Shown: positions 17,572 to 26,719 of the stretch, in pieces
How positions within the stretch are numbered: position 1 is the first letter of the stretch
Layout: each line of letters opens with the position of its first letter
Source: Pseudorhizobium pelagicum
GTDB lineage: Bacteria > Pseudomonadota > Alphaproteobacteria > Rhizobiales > Rhizobiaceae
Direction of reading: 5' to 3'
Length of the DNA stretch: 64,000 nucleotides
NCBI GenBank assembly: GCA_000722615.1
Contig: JOKI01000001.1
Location: forward strand, 34,240-98,239
Position numbers and translations under genes: made by a program
Notes under the pieces: model-generated
Database searches by the model: none
What the model saw: the letters and a program-made list of their open reading frames with translations, nothing else
What the model was told of the DNA's origin: nothing

Positions 17572-18564
17572 AGGATCTCAAGCTCGGGGGGAGCAATGGA
17601 GCATGACCATGATCCCTCGTTGAGAACCCGCCGCTGCAGAAAGATCGCCTCTAGGCCCTTAGCGCCTTCTCGGTTTGGGACTGCAGCAGTTCGCACAGGC
17701 TTGTCAGAACTCATCGAGGCTGGGGTAGGGGGCAAGCGTGCTCAACTTGCCCGTGATCTATACGTGCCCTGTTAATACTCGTATGCACTCGACATGACTG
17801 CGCAATAGACGACTTCGGCCAGAAGATATCGAAGGGTCGGTAGGCATAGAGCCGCACAGATGGATGCCGAGCAACTGCCGACCCAAGCAGCGCACGGACA
17901 TGCTCCTCACTGTCATTCAGGGCCTTGATGATCTCGCGTCACTTGATCGAGACTGGTCCTCGCGGGGCGCCATGTACCAAAACGATTGCAACCTGGGTTT
18001 CAGTGTCAAGCACGATATGCAGTGTGCTGATCATGTCGGCAGGGTCCAGGAGGGCTGCTTTGACATGATCAGCTGTCCGCTTCCTCCGCGCAAACGCAAC
18101 ACGCGTCATCTGCAGATCAACAACGCCGTCGCCAGCGGTCCCGCTGGAGGGAATGTCTACGAGCTCGGGCATATCGCCTATTGTCGTCACCGCTTTGTCC
18201 AAAAGCCGCACCCTTTTTAGTTGGTGAGAGCCGCTAAACCTCGTTAGCGCCTCGTATCAACTCTGCGACAACGTCTGTAGTGGCGCTCATCCGGTGAGGT
18301 CTCCCGTGCCTTCGAACCATCATTAGCGGTGAGGGGACTTCTCGTGCACGAAAGAAACGTCTCGGACCATTCTTGGGGCTCAACCATCAATCATGCCGAA
18401 ACGGCATAACTGAAAGCATCGTAGGCCGACTGGTAATGGCGCGGAAGTCTTCGTAGCGTCATTAGGACGGATGGCCTACGGCCGCCGAAGGATCGACATA
18501 GGAAGCCGGACTGGTGGCTTTGGCTGCCGCTTGCGGCCACCCTGCTTCCTTGAAGGGAGAAACA
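17572..18564. other. Gene-poor stretch between esterases and CapA operon
   Basis: About 1 kb with no firmly supported gene. A 90-codon minus-strand frame at 17939-18211 has protein-like composition but no recognised family. The plus frame across it looks like its shadow. A small hairpin ATGCCG-AAA-CGGCAT lies at about 18392-18406. The promoter of the downstream operon should lie in the last 300 bases, but I cannot place it with confidence. The ribosome-binding site GAAGGGAGAAACA precedes 18565. Confidence 0.4.
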
Positions 18565-19938
18565 ATGACTACTAATATTAAAGGCGATTGGCGGGTGTCT
18601 CTGGCGGGCGAGTGTATGGTCAGCCGCCCCTTTGCGATGCACGACGAGCCGGAATCTCTTGGCGTTTGGGACTTGCTCAAGGATGCAGATGTTACGTATG
18701 GCCACCTGGAAATGAACTTCGCCGAGCAGGAGGAGCTGAAGTGGCCGGCGCGGGGACAGGGCATCGGCAGTTTCATGATGGCGGACCCTTCGGTCGCTCA
18801 GGATCTCAGATGGGCGGGCTTCGACATCATGTCGACAGCGCACAATCATAGCTTTGACTTTGGTGCCGAGGGGCTGCTGGCCACCAAAAAGCACATGAAA
18901 GCTGCAGGCGTCGTCACGGCCGGTACAGGAGCCGATCTCGAGCTAGCGAGCGAGCCCGGCTATGTGGAGAAGAAAAACGGGCGTGTCGCCCTGGTTTCCA
19001 CAAGTTCCGGCAACCAACACTTCATGTGGGCCAGCCTGGCGAAAGGAGCCCTTCGTGGCCGCCCTGGAGTCAATCCCTTGCGGCTGAGCTTCGAATTCAT
19101 GGTCGATCCCCAGACTGCTACTGAGCTGAAGGCCTTTGCAAAAAAGCTAAACATCACGCGCGCGCCGAAGCATGGACGTGAGGGTTCGTTTGGCTTTCTT
19201 ATTCCAGGGGCCCAGCAATGGGGCGACCCGGAGTCCTTCTTTGAAGGCGACCACTGCGAGATTATCAGCCAGTGCAACAAGCGCGACCTTGCGCGCAACC
19301 TTCGATCTATCGAAGAGGCCCGCTGCATGGCCGACCTCGTGATCGTAGCTCACCACTTCTCTGTCTCCGACGGTCCGCGTGGCGACACGCCGCCTGGCTT
19401 CGTGCAGGAGTTTGCACGCGCCGCGATCGACGGCGGCGCCGATATCTACGTGGGCCACGGATGGCACCGGACGCTGGGCATCGAGATTTACAACGGCAAA
19501 CCGATCATCTACGGCATCGGCAACTTCTTTGCACATTCCGAATTCATTCAGCGCGTTCCCTATGATAGCTACGACGCTTGGGGTCACGACGTTGAACGTC
19601 TTCCAACGCTGCATCCTGCGCTGCATCCACTTCACCCAGGTCTCGACACGCCCTCCGACACATGGTGGAGTTCTTGCGTGCTACAGGCCGAGATGAAGGC
19701 AGGAAAGCTGTCCAAGCTGTTCCTTCATCCGGTGGAGATGGGTCGCGAATCCACAAAGGACGCTACGCAGACGCGCCGGACCGGGAAGGGCGATCATCCC
19801 TTGACAGAAGGCCGGCCGATGCTTGCTAAGGGCGAAGATGCGGTCCGCATCGTCGATCGCTATCGTCGTCTCTCGGAGCCCTACGGAACCAAGATCGAGA
19901 TCCGTGATGGAGTTGGCGTTATCGACCTGTCTGCCTAG
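18565..19938 (+). CDS. CapA-family (PgsA-like) metallophosphatase-fold protein
   Basis: A 457-residue protein of the CapA/PgsA fold related to calcineurin-type phosphatases. It has LAGECMVSRPF near the N-terminus, an HLEMNF segment, the metal-site motif TAHNHSFDFGAEGLLATKKHM, VAHHFSVSD and VGHGWHRTLGIEIYNGKPIIYGIGNFF. CapA proteins are tied to poly-gamma-glutamate synthesis or, in other settings, act as hydrolases. No signal peptide or membrane anchor is visible and no capB/capC is present, so a capsule role is unlikely. It heads the ABC-importer operon, 91 bases before the first ATP-binding gene, which suggests that it processes the imported compound in the cytoplasm (inference). Confidence 0.8.
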   Translation: MTTNIKGDWRVSLAGECMVSRPFAMHDEPESLGVWDLLKDADVTYGHLEMNFAEQEELKWPARGQGIGSFMMADPSVAQDLRWAGFDIMSTAHNHSFDFGAEGLLATKKHMKAAGVVTAGTGADLELASEPGYVEKKNGRVALVSTSSGNQHFMWASLAKGALRGRPGVNPLRLSFEFMVDPQTATELKAFAKKLNITRAPKHGREGSFGFLIPGAQQWGDPESFFEGDHCEIISQCNKRDLARNLRSIEEARCMADLVIVAHHFSVSDGPRGDTPPGFVQEFARAAIDGGADIYVGHGWHRTLGIEIYNGKPIIYGIGNFFAHSEFIQRVPYDSYDAWGHDVERLPTLHPALHPLHPGLDTPSDTWWSSCVLQAEMKAGKLSKLFLHPVEMGRESTKDATQTRRTGKGDHPLTEGRPMLAKGEDAVRIVDRYRRLSEPYGTKIEIRDGVGVIDLSA

Positions 19939-19961
19939 CGCAGCATAGAAACGACGTGAAG

Positions 19962-19986
19962 CCCTCGCCGCGTGGAGGCGGCGAGG
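19962..19986 (+). other. Intercistronic hairpin between capA-like and oppD-like genes
   Basis: CCTCGCCGC and GCGGCGAGG pair across a short loop 24 bases after the CapA-type stop and about 45 bases before the ABC ATPase start. There is no T-run. It may stabilise or partly attenuate the operon mRNA and so set a different expression level for the importer. Confidence 0.4.
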
Positions 19987-20029
19987 CGCGCCCTGGTCCA
20001 GGTGGACCAGCGCGAACAGGGAGGAGCGA

Positions 20030-21043
20030 ATGGAATTGCAAATGGCCGGGCGTGATACGGCACCTTTACCAGCCGCTGCAGCGACAGTGGGTTCGCTGCT
20101 GGAGGTCCGTGATCTCGGCGTCTCCTTTGCCACAAAGGAGGGCAGAGCGCAGGTAGTCACCGGACTGAACTACAGCATCGGCGAGGGTGAAACCCTGGGT
20201 ATCGTGGGCGAAAGCGGTTGTGGAAAAACCATGACCTCTTTGTCACTGATGGGTCTCGTACCGCCCGGTGGCCGGGTGACAGGCGAGATCCGCTTTGGCG
20301 GACGCAATCTGGTCGATCAATCGGCGCGTGATTGGCGTTCGCTGCGCGGACGCGACATTGCGATGATCTTTCAGGAACCAATGACGGCAATGAACCCCGT
20401 GATGACAGTGGGGCGGCAGATCGCAGAAGTCCTGACAGTTCATGAAGGACTGAGCACTGCCTCGGCCTTCGACCGTGCAGTTGAGCTTCTTGAAGCAGTC
20501 GGAATCCCGTCGCCGAACCAACGTGCCCGTGATTATCCCCATCAACTCTCGGGCGGCATGCGTCAACGCGCCATGATCGCCATGGCTTTGGCATGCAAGC
20601 CCAAGCTTCTCGTCGCCGACGAGCCGACTACAGCGCTCGATGTGACAATCCAGGCGCAGATCCTCGACCTCATCCTGGAACTTCAGGAAGATACCGGAAT
20701 GTCTGTGCAGTTCATCACGCACAACCTGGCAGTGGTGTCCGAACTGGCGCATCGTATTCTCGTGATGTATGCGGGTCGCGGTGTTGAGAACGCGCCCGCA
20801 GAGAAGATCTTTGACAATCCGCTGCACCCATATACGCGCGGTCTCATCGCGACATTGCCAGACCCTGACAGGAAGGTGGATCAGCTCTTCGTCATCCCTG
20901 GGAGCCTGCGCATTCAGCCACAGAGAGGCTGCCGCTTTGCTTCCCGCTGTAGCCTCGCGTCGGAGATCTGTGCTGCTACCGAACCACCTATGCTTGAGGT
21001 GGAGACCGATCACTTCGTAGCATGTCATAAGGTAACACCATGA
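20030..21043 (+). CDS. Oligopeptide/dipeptide-type ABC transporter ATPase (OppD/DppD type)
   Basis: A 337-residue ATP-binding subunit. The Walker A GESGCGKT is at residues 60-67, the Q-loop [10 protein letters not shown] follows, then the signature [10 protein letters not shown], Walker [13 protein letters not shown] and the H-loop FITHNLAVV. The C-terminus carries the Opp/Dpp extension with clustered cysteines ([16 protein letters not shown]). This subunit pairs with an OppF type to drive import. The ATG follows GGGAGGAGCGA. It overlaps the next ATPase gene by 4 bases. The operon has all five parts of an importer. Confidence 0.93.
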   Translation: MELQMAGRDTAPLPAAAATVGSLLEVRDLGVSFATKEGRAQVVTGLNYSIGEGETLGIVGESGCGKTMTSLSLMGLVPPGGRVTGEIRFGGRNLVDQSARDWRSLRGRDIAMIFQEPMTAMNPVMTVGRQIAEVLTVHEGLSTASAFDRAVELLEAVGIPSPNQRARDYPHQLSGGMRQRAMIAMALACKPKLLVADEPTTALDVTIQAQILDLILELQEDTGMSVQFITHNLAVVSELAHRILVMYAGRGVENAPAEKIFDNPLHPYTRGLIATLPDPDRKVDQLFVIPGSLRIQPQRGCRFASRCSLASEICAATEPPMLEVETDHFVACHKVTP

Positions 21044-21984
21044 AGCCCCTCCTGGAGATAAATGACGTCAGTATCCACTTTGGGATGCGCGGCGGGCTGT
21101 TTCAGGCGGGTCCAACGCTGCGGGCGGTTGATAATGTCAGTCTGAGCATGAACAAGGGGGAGACCCTTGCTATCGTCGGTGAGAGCGGTAGCGGCAAAAG
21201 TACCCTTGGCTACGCGGTCGCGGGCTTGCGTCCCCCGACCAAGGGCAGCATCCAAATTAATCCCGCACGCCCGCACTCGAGCGGCCGTGACCCTGTACAG
21301 ATCATATTCCAGGATCCGTTTTCGGCGCTCGATCCACGCATGACAGTTGAGACCATCGTCGCAGAGCCGCTTCGGCTTGCAGGGGTGGATCTGAGTAACC
21401 GCCGGATGCGTGTGACGGAGGTGTTGGAGCAGGTCGGTATGCCGGCGGATGCGGCACACCGGTATCCACACCAGTTCTCGGGCGGACAGCGTCAGCGGCT
21501 GGCGATTGCACGCGCTCTGATCGGCGACCCGGAACTGATCGTTGCCGATGAGCCGCTTTCGGCGCTCGACGTATCGATCCAGTCACGCATCCTCAACCTG
21601 ATGGGCGACATTCGAGAAAAGCTCGGCATCAGTTATTTCTTCATCTCGCATGATTTCGGGGTGGTACGGCACCTGGCAGATCGCGTGGCAGTCCTTTATC
21701 TGGGTCGGATCATGGAGGTCGCGGATGCCGACGATATCTTTGCTACTCCGAGTCATCCCTACACCCAGGCCTTGCTCGCCGCCGTCCCACGGATCGGACG
21801 TGGCCGGCGGCTAAGGGGATCTGCGCTGAAGGGTGAGATCCCAACGCCGCTGAATCCGCCGTCCGGCTGCGTGTTCCATACCCGGTGTCCGCGCGCCACC
21901 GCCATCTGCTCTACTGAGCGGCCAGAGCTCCTTCCTGCGCCCGGGCGCAGCGGCCAGCTCTCCGCCTGCCATCACAAGGATTGA
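21040..21984 (+). CDS. Oligopeptide/dipeptide-type ABC transporter ATPase (OppF/DppF type)
   Basis: A 314-residue second ATPase. Walker A GESGSGKS is at residues 47-54, then FQDPFSALDPRMTV, the signature FSGGQRQRLAIARAL, Walker B LIVADEPLSALD and the H-loop FISHDFGVVRHLAD. It ends with the Opp-type extension GCVFHTRCPRATAICS. Start and stop positions show translational coupling on both sides (ATGA overlap with the first ATPase; the stop lies six bases before the next ATG). It forms a heterodimer with the preceding subunit. Confidence 0.93.
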   Translation: MKPLLEINDVSIHFGMRGGLFQAGPTLRAVDNVSLSMNKGETLAIVGESGSGKSTLGYAVAGLRPPTKGSIQINPARPHSSGRDPVQIIFQDPFSALDPRMTVETIVAEPLRLAGVDLSNRRMRVTEVLEQVGMPADAAHRYPHQFSGGQRQRLAIARALIGDPELIVADEPLSALDVSIQSRILNLMGDIREKLGISYFFISHDFGVVRHLADRVAVLYLGRIMEVADADDIFATPSHPYTQALLAAVPRIGRGRRLRGSALKGEIPTPLNPPSGCVFHTRCPRATAICSTERPELLPAPGRSGQLSACHHKD

Positions 21985-21989
21985 GGCCC

Positions 21990-22940
21990 ATGCTTCGCTA
22001 CGTCCTTTCTCGACTGTCACAAGCCGTACTCGTCATCTTCGTGATGTCGTTCCTCCTTTTCGTTCTAATCGGGCTGATGCCCGGTGATCCGATCGAGAAT
22101 ATGTTTGAAGGCAACCCGTCATTGACGCCTGAGCTGATCGGCCAGATGCGCGAGCTGTATGGCCTAGATCAGCCAATCACGCTTCGCTACTGGCACTGGC
22201 TCATGGCAGCGCTTCAAGGCGACTTCGGGTATTCAAGCTTATACTCCAGGCCAGTGCTGACAGTGTTGGGCCCAGCTTTGCTTCAGACAGGTAAGCTGCT
22301 GGCGCTGACCTTGATGATTTCAGTGCCCTCCGCCATTATTCTTGGCGCCTTGGCCGCCCGAAAGCCCAACGGCCTGGTCGACTCCGCCATAGGTCTGTTC
22401 TCTTTCGCAGCGATCTCAATGCCGAACTTCTGGGTATCGCTTCTGCTAATCATCCTGTTTTCGGTCAATCTCGGCTGGCTGCCGGCCAGCGGCTTGCCCA
22501 TGACAAGCGACGCGTCGTTCTGGTTGGAGTTGCGCCACTTGATTCTGCCCGTGATGGTGCTGGTGATGTTTCACGTCGGGCCACTGATCCGCTACGTTCG
22601 CGCTGCCATGATCGAGACCCTGTCAGCGGACTTTGTCCGCACTGCGCGCGCCAAGGGGCTCTCCGAGGGCACCGTGATTGCGCGGCATGCGGTGCGAAAT
22701 GCGCTCATTCCCATGATCACGGTGCTGGCGCTGAGCTTTGGCCATCTCTTCTCAGGCGCGCTGGTGATCGAAACAATTTTCGGAATGCTCGGCATGGGAA
22801 AGACGATCTACGACGCGGTGGGTAACATCGATTTCAATCTCGCCTTGGTCGGTCTTCTCTTGGCAACGGTGGTTGTTCTGATCTCCAACCTCCTCGCCGA
22901 CCTCGCCTACGCCTATCTCGATCCCCGGATAACGCTATGA
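21990..22940 (+). CDS. ABC transporter permease (DppB/OppB type)
   Basis: A 316-residue inner-membrane permease with six membrane segments. The first is VLVIFVMSFLLFVLIGLM, followed by the periplasmic MPGDPIENMFEGNP loop typical of DppB. The EAA coupling loop is RTARAKGLSEGTVIARHAVRNALIP. The ATG at 21990 is chosen over a TTG at 21981 that would overlap the previous stop; GAGG is close upstream. It overlaps the next permease gene by 4 bases. Confidence 0.92.
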   Translation: MLRYVLSRLSQAVLVIFVMSFLLFVLIGLMPGDPIENMFEGNPSLTPELIGQMRELYGLDQPITLRYWHWLMAALQGDFGYSSLYSRPVLTVLGPALLQTGKLLALTLMISVPSAIILGALAARKPNGLVDSAIGLFSFAAISMPNFWVSLLLIILFSVNLGWLPASGLPMTSDASFWLELRHLILPVMVLVMFHVGPLIRYVRAAMIETLSADFVRTARAKGLSEGTVIARHAVRNALIPMITVLALSFGHLFSGALVIETIFGMLGMGKTIYDAVGNIDFNLALVGLLLATVVVLISNLLADLAYAYLDPRITL

Positions 22941-23905
22941 CGCCGACAAATCAAATGACCCAAGCTGTTCCCACGTTGACCCTGTCTCACCTCCCGCCGG
23001 TGCAATCGATCTGGCAACTCCGATTCGAGAAGTTCCGGAGCCACCGGCTGGCGATGTTTTCGCTCGGTTTCCTCATTCTGCTCATTGTCATTTGCCTGAT
23101 GGCTTGGCCCTTCAGCGCCTTGCTCGGGATCGATCCCAACAAGACCAATCTGCTTTATCGATTCCAGCCACCTTCGGCAGAGCATTGGCTGGGAACCGAC
23201 GACCTTGGGCGGGATGTGCTTGTTCGCTTGATGTTCGGTGGGCAGGTCTCCATTGCAGTCGGCCTGGTAGCCACCCTCCTGATGGCGATCGTCGGGGTCG
23301 CGATTGGGGTCACGGCCGGTTTCGTAGGCGGCCGCATCGACGCTGTGCTGATGCGGGTGACTGACTGCATGCTGGCACTCCCGCTGGTGCCGCTTCTCAT
23401 TGTCCTTGGCTCAATTGATCTCACCAAAATAGGTATCAGCCAAGCATCGGCGACCTCACCACTTTTCGTTTTTCTGCGAATTGTGATCATTATCGCCCTC
23501 GTTGACTGGACGACGATGGCGCGCATCGCCCGGGCAGGGGCCATCCAGATCCGTGACCGCGACTATGTACGGGCCGCATCTGTGAGCGGCGCCAATGGAC
23601 GCTACAATGTCATTGTTCACGTGCTCCCCAACATATCCACGCCTCTGATCGTTGCCAGCACGCTAACTGTCGGCCGCGTCATTCTGCTGGAGTCGACCCT
23701 CAGTTTCCTTGGTTTCGGTATTGTGCCGCCGACGCCAACCTGGGGCAACATGTTGACCAACGCGCAGCAGCTGATCATTTCGGCACCCCACCTCGCCGTT
23801 TATCCAGGGCTGTTGATTTTTCTCACAGTCATGGCCGTCAACTTCGTCGGTGACGGCGCTCGTTTTGCCTTCGACCCCCGCTCTGAAAGCGGCAAGTCGC
23901 ACTAA
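22937..23905 (+). CDS. ABC transporter permease (DppC/OppC type)
   Basis: A 322-residue permease. The N-terminal domain has the DppC pattern (SIWQLRFEKFRSHRLAMFSLGF, then HWLGTDDLGRDVLVRLMFG). The coupling loop is YVRAASVSGANGRYNVIVHVLPN and the C-terminal segment includes LSFLGFGIVPPTPTWGNML. Together with the DppB type it forms the channel. Coupled by ATGA to the previous gene and followed 31 bases later by the binding-protein gene. Confidence 0.92.
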   Translation: MTPTNQMTQAVPTLTLSHLPPVQSIWQLRFEKFRSHRLAMFSLGFLILLIVICLMAWPFSALLGIDPNKTNLLYRFQPPSAEHWLGTDDLGRDVLVRLMFGGQVSIAVGLVATLLMAIVGVAIGVTAGFVGGRIDAVLMRVTDCMLALPLVPLLIVLGSIDLTKIGISQASATSPLFVFLRIVIIIALVDWTTMARIARAGAIQIRDRDYVRAASVSGANGRYNVIVHVLPNISTPLIVASTLTVGRVILLESTLSFLGFGIVPPTPTWGNMLTNAQQLIISAPHLAVYPGLLIFLTVMAVNFVGDGARFAFDPRSESGKSH

Positions 23906-23936
23906 TTTCACCGTCTTCAACCTTAGGGAGGAAACC

Positions 23937-25613
23937 ATGAAGATGAGAAACCTACTGACCGCGACCGTGGCAGCAATAGCGCTGCTGGGGCCAGCTACTC
24001 TACCCGCGGCCGCGCAGCCGGATAAGTCGCAACTTGTCGTCGGTCAGCTTCAGTTCTTGAAGAACTTTCATCCGCTTATTCAGGTCAACAATACAAAGCG
24101 TCTGCAGGTCAACTACGGCCTGCTGCCACTGACCGCCTTCGATCAGAACGCGGAAAACCAGTGCATCCTGTGCAAGGAATTGCCTTCGCTGGAAAATGGA
24201 TTGGCTGAAATGGTCGACAATCCTGACGGCACCAAGGGAATGCGTGTAAAGTTTACACTACTCGACGGGCTCTCCTGGGGAGACGGCGAACCAGTTACCA
24301 GTCAGGACGTCGCCTTTACGTTGAAAATGGCAAACGACCCCGACATTGGTTTCTCGGAATTCAATCCCTGGACCCGCGCGAGCGACATTGAAATTGTCGA
24401 TGACCGGACGTTCGTCTTGATCTTGTCTGAGGTGACCCCGAGCTTTGCATCCTGGGACCAGGTCTTGCCGTCACATCTGGAGGCGCCGATCTACGAAGCC
24501 AATGGCACAGCCGATAGCTACGTCAAGCAGACGCACTACAACACGGACCCAACAAATCCCGGCCTGTGGAACGCGGCTTACATGCTGTCTGAATATCAAA
24601 TCGGTACTCGCCTGACCTGGGTGCCAAATCCCCACTGGCCAGGAAAGAAGCCGGAATTTGAACGCATCATCCTTAGCTACCGCGACAACTCTTCCGCACT
24701 GGTCCAAAACCTGCTCGCAGGCGAAATTGACGCGGTTCCGGTCAGCCCCGGCGGGATCAGCTTCAGCCAGATGCTCGACGTCCAGCGCCAGAAGGGTGAT
24801 GGGCTCAAGTACCACATCGTCGATGGCACGAATCTCGAACGCATCGCCATGAACCTCGACAACCCGATCCTTGCCGATGTTAAGGTGCGCCGGGCCCTGA
24901 TGATGGGTATCGACCGAAAGGCAATAACGGAAGCGCTATTTGAGGGCCAGCAGCCAGTCGCAAATGGCCTTCTGCCGGATTCCAACCCCTTCTTCAACCC
25001 CGACATCACTCGCTACTCCTATGATCCGGACGCCGCTAAGGCCTTGCTTCAGGAAGCAGGCTGGACACAAGGCGGTGACGGTATCTGCGTGAACGACAAG
25101 GGCGAAAGACTTTCTTTCGACCTTGCGACGACGGCTGGCAATCAGACGCGGGAGCAGATCGCGCTCGTTATACAAAGTCAGCTCGGCGAGATTTGCGTCG
25201 ACATCAAGCCCACATTTGTGCCGCTGCAGGAATACAATGGCGAACTATCGCGCCGACGTAATTTCAGCGGTTTGATCATGTCCTCCATCCGCTTTTCCCC
25301 CTCGACCACCCCAGGGATCGCGGTGGCATCGGACGCCATCCCGACGGCTGAAAACAACTGGGTTGGGAACAACTTCTCGGGCTACTCCAGCCCCGAAATG
25401 GACGCAGCGTTGAATGAGTTCCAGCAGGCGCTTTCTGCCAAGGCACAACGCGCCGCCTGGCAGACAATCCAGCAGCAGTTCGCCGAGGATCTGCCGATGC
25501 TGCCGCTCTACTTCTACGCTGAGGCTTATGTCACCGTTCCAGATCTGAGCAACTTCAATGTCGTGACCTATGACCCATTGATGATCTGGGCACAGGACTG
25601 GAAGCGCGAGTAA
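23937..25613 (+). CDS. Extracellular solute-binding protein, family 5 (OppA/DppA type)
   Basis: A 558-residue periplasmic binding protein. The signal peptide covers about residues 1-26 (LLTATVAAIALLGPATLPAAAQ). The mature part has the family-5 SBP layout: VKFTLLDGLSWGDGEPVTSQDV, VKVRRALMMGIDRKAITEALFEG, then a C-terminal LPLYFYAEAYV. The family binds peptides, but also opines, nickel and sugars. The ATG at 23937 follows GGGAGGAAACC; the longer frame runs back into the permease gene. A hairpin follows the stop, yet two further operon genes come after it. The ligand is unknown. Confidence 0.9.
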   Translation: MKMRNLLTATVAAIALLGPATLPAAAQPDKSQLVVGQLQFLKNFHPLIQVNNTKRLQVNYGLLPLTAFDQNAENQCILCKELPSLENGLAEMVDNPDGTKGMRVKFTLLDGLSWGDGEPVTSQDVAFTLKMANDPDIGFSEFNPWTRASDIEIVDDRTFVLILSEVTPSFASWDQVLPSHLEAPIYEANGTADSYVKQTHYNTDPTNPGLWNAAYMLSEYQIGTRLTWVPNPHWPGKKPEFERIILSYRDNSSALVQNLLAGEIDAVPVSPGGISFSQMLDVQRQKGDGLKYHIVDGTNLERIAMNLDNPILADVKVRRALMMGIDRKAITEALFEGQQPVANGLLPDSNPFFNPDITRYSYDPDAAKALLQEAGWTQGGDGICVNDKGERLSFDLATTAGNQTREQIALVIQSQLGEICVDIKPTFVPLQEYNGELSRRRNFSGLIMSSIRFSPSTTPGIAVASDAIPTAENNWVGNNFSGYSSPEMDAALNEFQQALSAKAQRAAWQTIQQQFAEDLPMLPLYFYAEAYVTVPDLSNFNVVTYDPLMIWAQDWKRE

Positions 25614-25623
25614 CTCAACAGAT

Positions 25624-25655
25624 GGGCGGCCGGCTTCCGCTGGCCGCCCTTCGTT
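25624..25655 (+). terminator. Hairpin after the binding-protein gene
   Basis: GGGCGGCC and GGCCGCCC form an 8-base stem with a 10-base loop, followed by CTTCGTT. It starts 10 bases after the oppA-like stop. The T-run is poor, so it may be a partial terminator that reduces downstream transcription. Confidence 0.55.
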
Positions 25656-25753
25656 AAAGCTGACAGGCGCTTTCAAGCCTTCTCGGGGAGGAGGCTGAAA
25701 CGCGCGTTCAAAAGCTGTGAGCGTCCGCCTCAGGTTCCACTTGGAAGAACTTC

Positions 25754-26719
25754 ATGAACGTGGCAATTCTCGACGATTATCTGCATCTGTCCCAGGAGGT
25801 GGCGGACTGGAGTCCGGTGGCAGCACGAGCCTCGGTCACCGTTATCGATCGTCACTTCCCTACCATCGATGCCGCCGCCGAAGCTTTGGCGGATTATGAA
25901 ATTTTGTGTACACTGCGAGAACGGCTGGCGTTCCCGCGCGAACTCATCGAACGTCTTCCGAGGTTGCGCTACCTGTGTGTGACGGGCAAGCGATATGACA
26001 CTGTCGATATTGACGCAGCGCGAGAGCAGGGCGTCGTCGTATCCAATACACCTGTGACCGGTGCCGGTGCCGGTGCCGTTGTGGAGCTGACGTGGGGACT
26101 TATTCTGGCGCTGGCGCGCAATATTGCCGCCGAGGATCGGATGATGCGCTCTGGCGGATGGCAGCATTTCGCAGGCACGACGCTGCGCGGCAAAACGCTG
26201 GGCGTTGTGGGCCTTGGTGGGTTGGGAACTGGCGTGGCGGCGATCGGCAAGGCTTTCGGGATGCGGGTCATCGCCTGGTCGCCCAATTTGACGCGCGAAC
26301 GTGCTGAGGCTGCAGGCGTGGAGCTTGCTGAAAAGCAGGAGCTGTTTCGACTGAGCGATGTCGTGACGCTCCATCTGGCACTGGCGGAAGCGACGTGGCA
26401 GAGCGTCGGTGCCGTGGAACTTGAGGCAATGAAACCAACAGCCTTTCTCGTCAACACGGCGCGCGCGGGGCTTGTTGATGACGAGAGCCTGTTGCGAGCC
26501 TTAAAGACCAAAAAGATCGCCGGAGCAGGGCTTGATGTCTACGCGGTGGAACCGCTTGCGGCCGACCACGAGCTACGGACGCTGGACAACGTCGTCCTGA
26601 CGCCACACCTCGGCTATTTCACGCGTGAGATGCTCGGAGCCTACTACAGCTATGCCATAGAAAACATCCTCTCCTTCCTGGATGGCGCACCCCTACGCGT
26701 CGTCTCAGCGCATGATTAA
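25754..26719 (+). CDS. D-2-hydroxyacid dehydrogenase (second copy)
   Basis: A 321-residue D-isomer-specific 2-hydroxyacid dehydrogenase, a paralogue of the enzyme at 7889. GLGGLG is at residues 153-158. The catalytic residues are Arg237 in NTARAGL, Glu266 in YAVEPL and His285 in TPHLGY. NAD is the likely cofactor. It lies 140 bases after the importer genes and overlaps the MFS start by 8 bases. The two dehydrogenases bracket the esterase-importer block, which argues for one pathway using both (inference). Confidence 0.88.
   Translation: MNVAILDDYLHLSQEVADWSPVAARASVTVIDRHFPTIDAAAEALADYEILCTLRERLAFPRELIERLPRLRYLCVTGKRYDTVDIDAAREQGVVVSNTPVTGAGAGAVVELTWGLILALARNIAAEDRMMRSGGWQHFAGTTLRGKTLGVVGLGGLGTGVAAIGKAFGMRVIAWSPNLTRERAEAAGVELAEKQELFRLSDVVTLHLALAEATWQSVGAVELEAMKPTAFLVNTARAGLVDDESLLRALKTKKIAGAGLDVYAVEPLAADHELRTLDNVVLTPHLGYFTREMLGAYYSYAIENILSFLDGAPLRVVSAHD

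Noticed and set aside
18565..19938. Poly-gamma-glutamate capsule locus
   Set aside because: No capB, capC or capE neighbours and no membrane anchor on the CapA-like protein.
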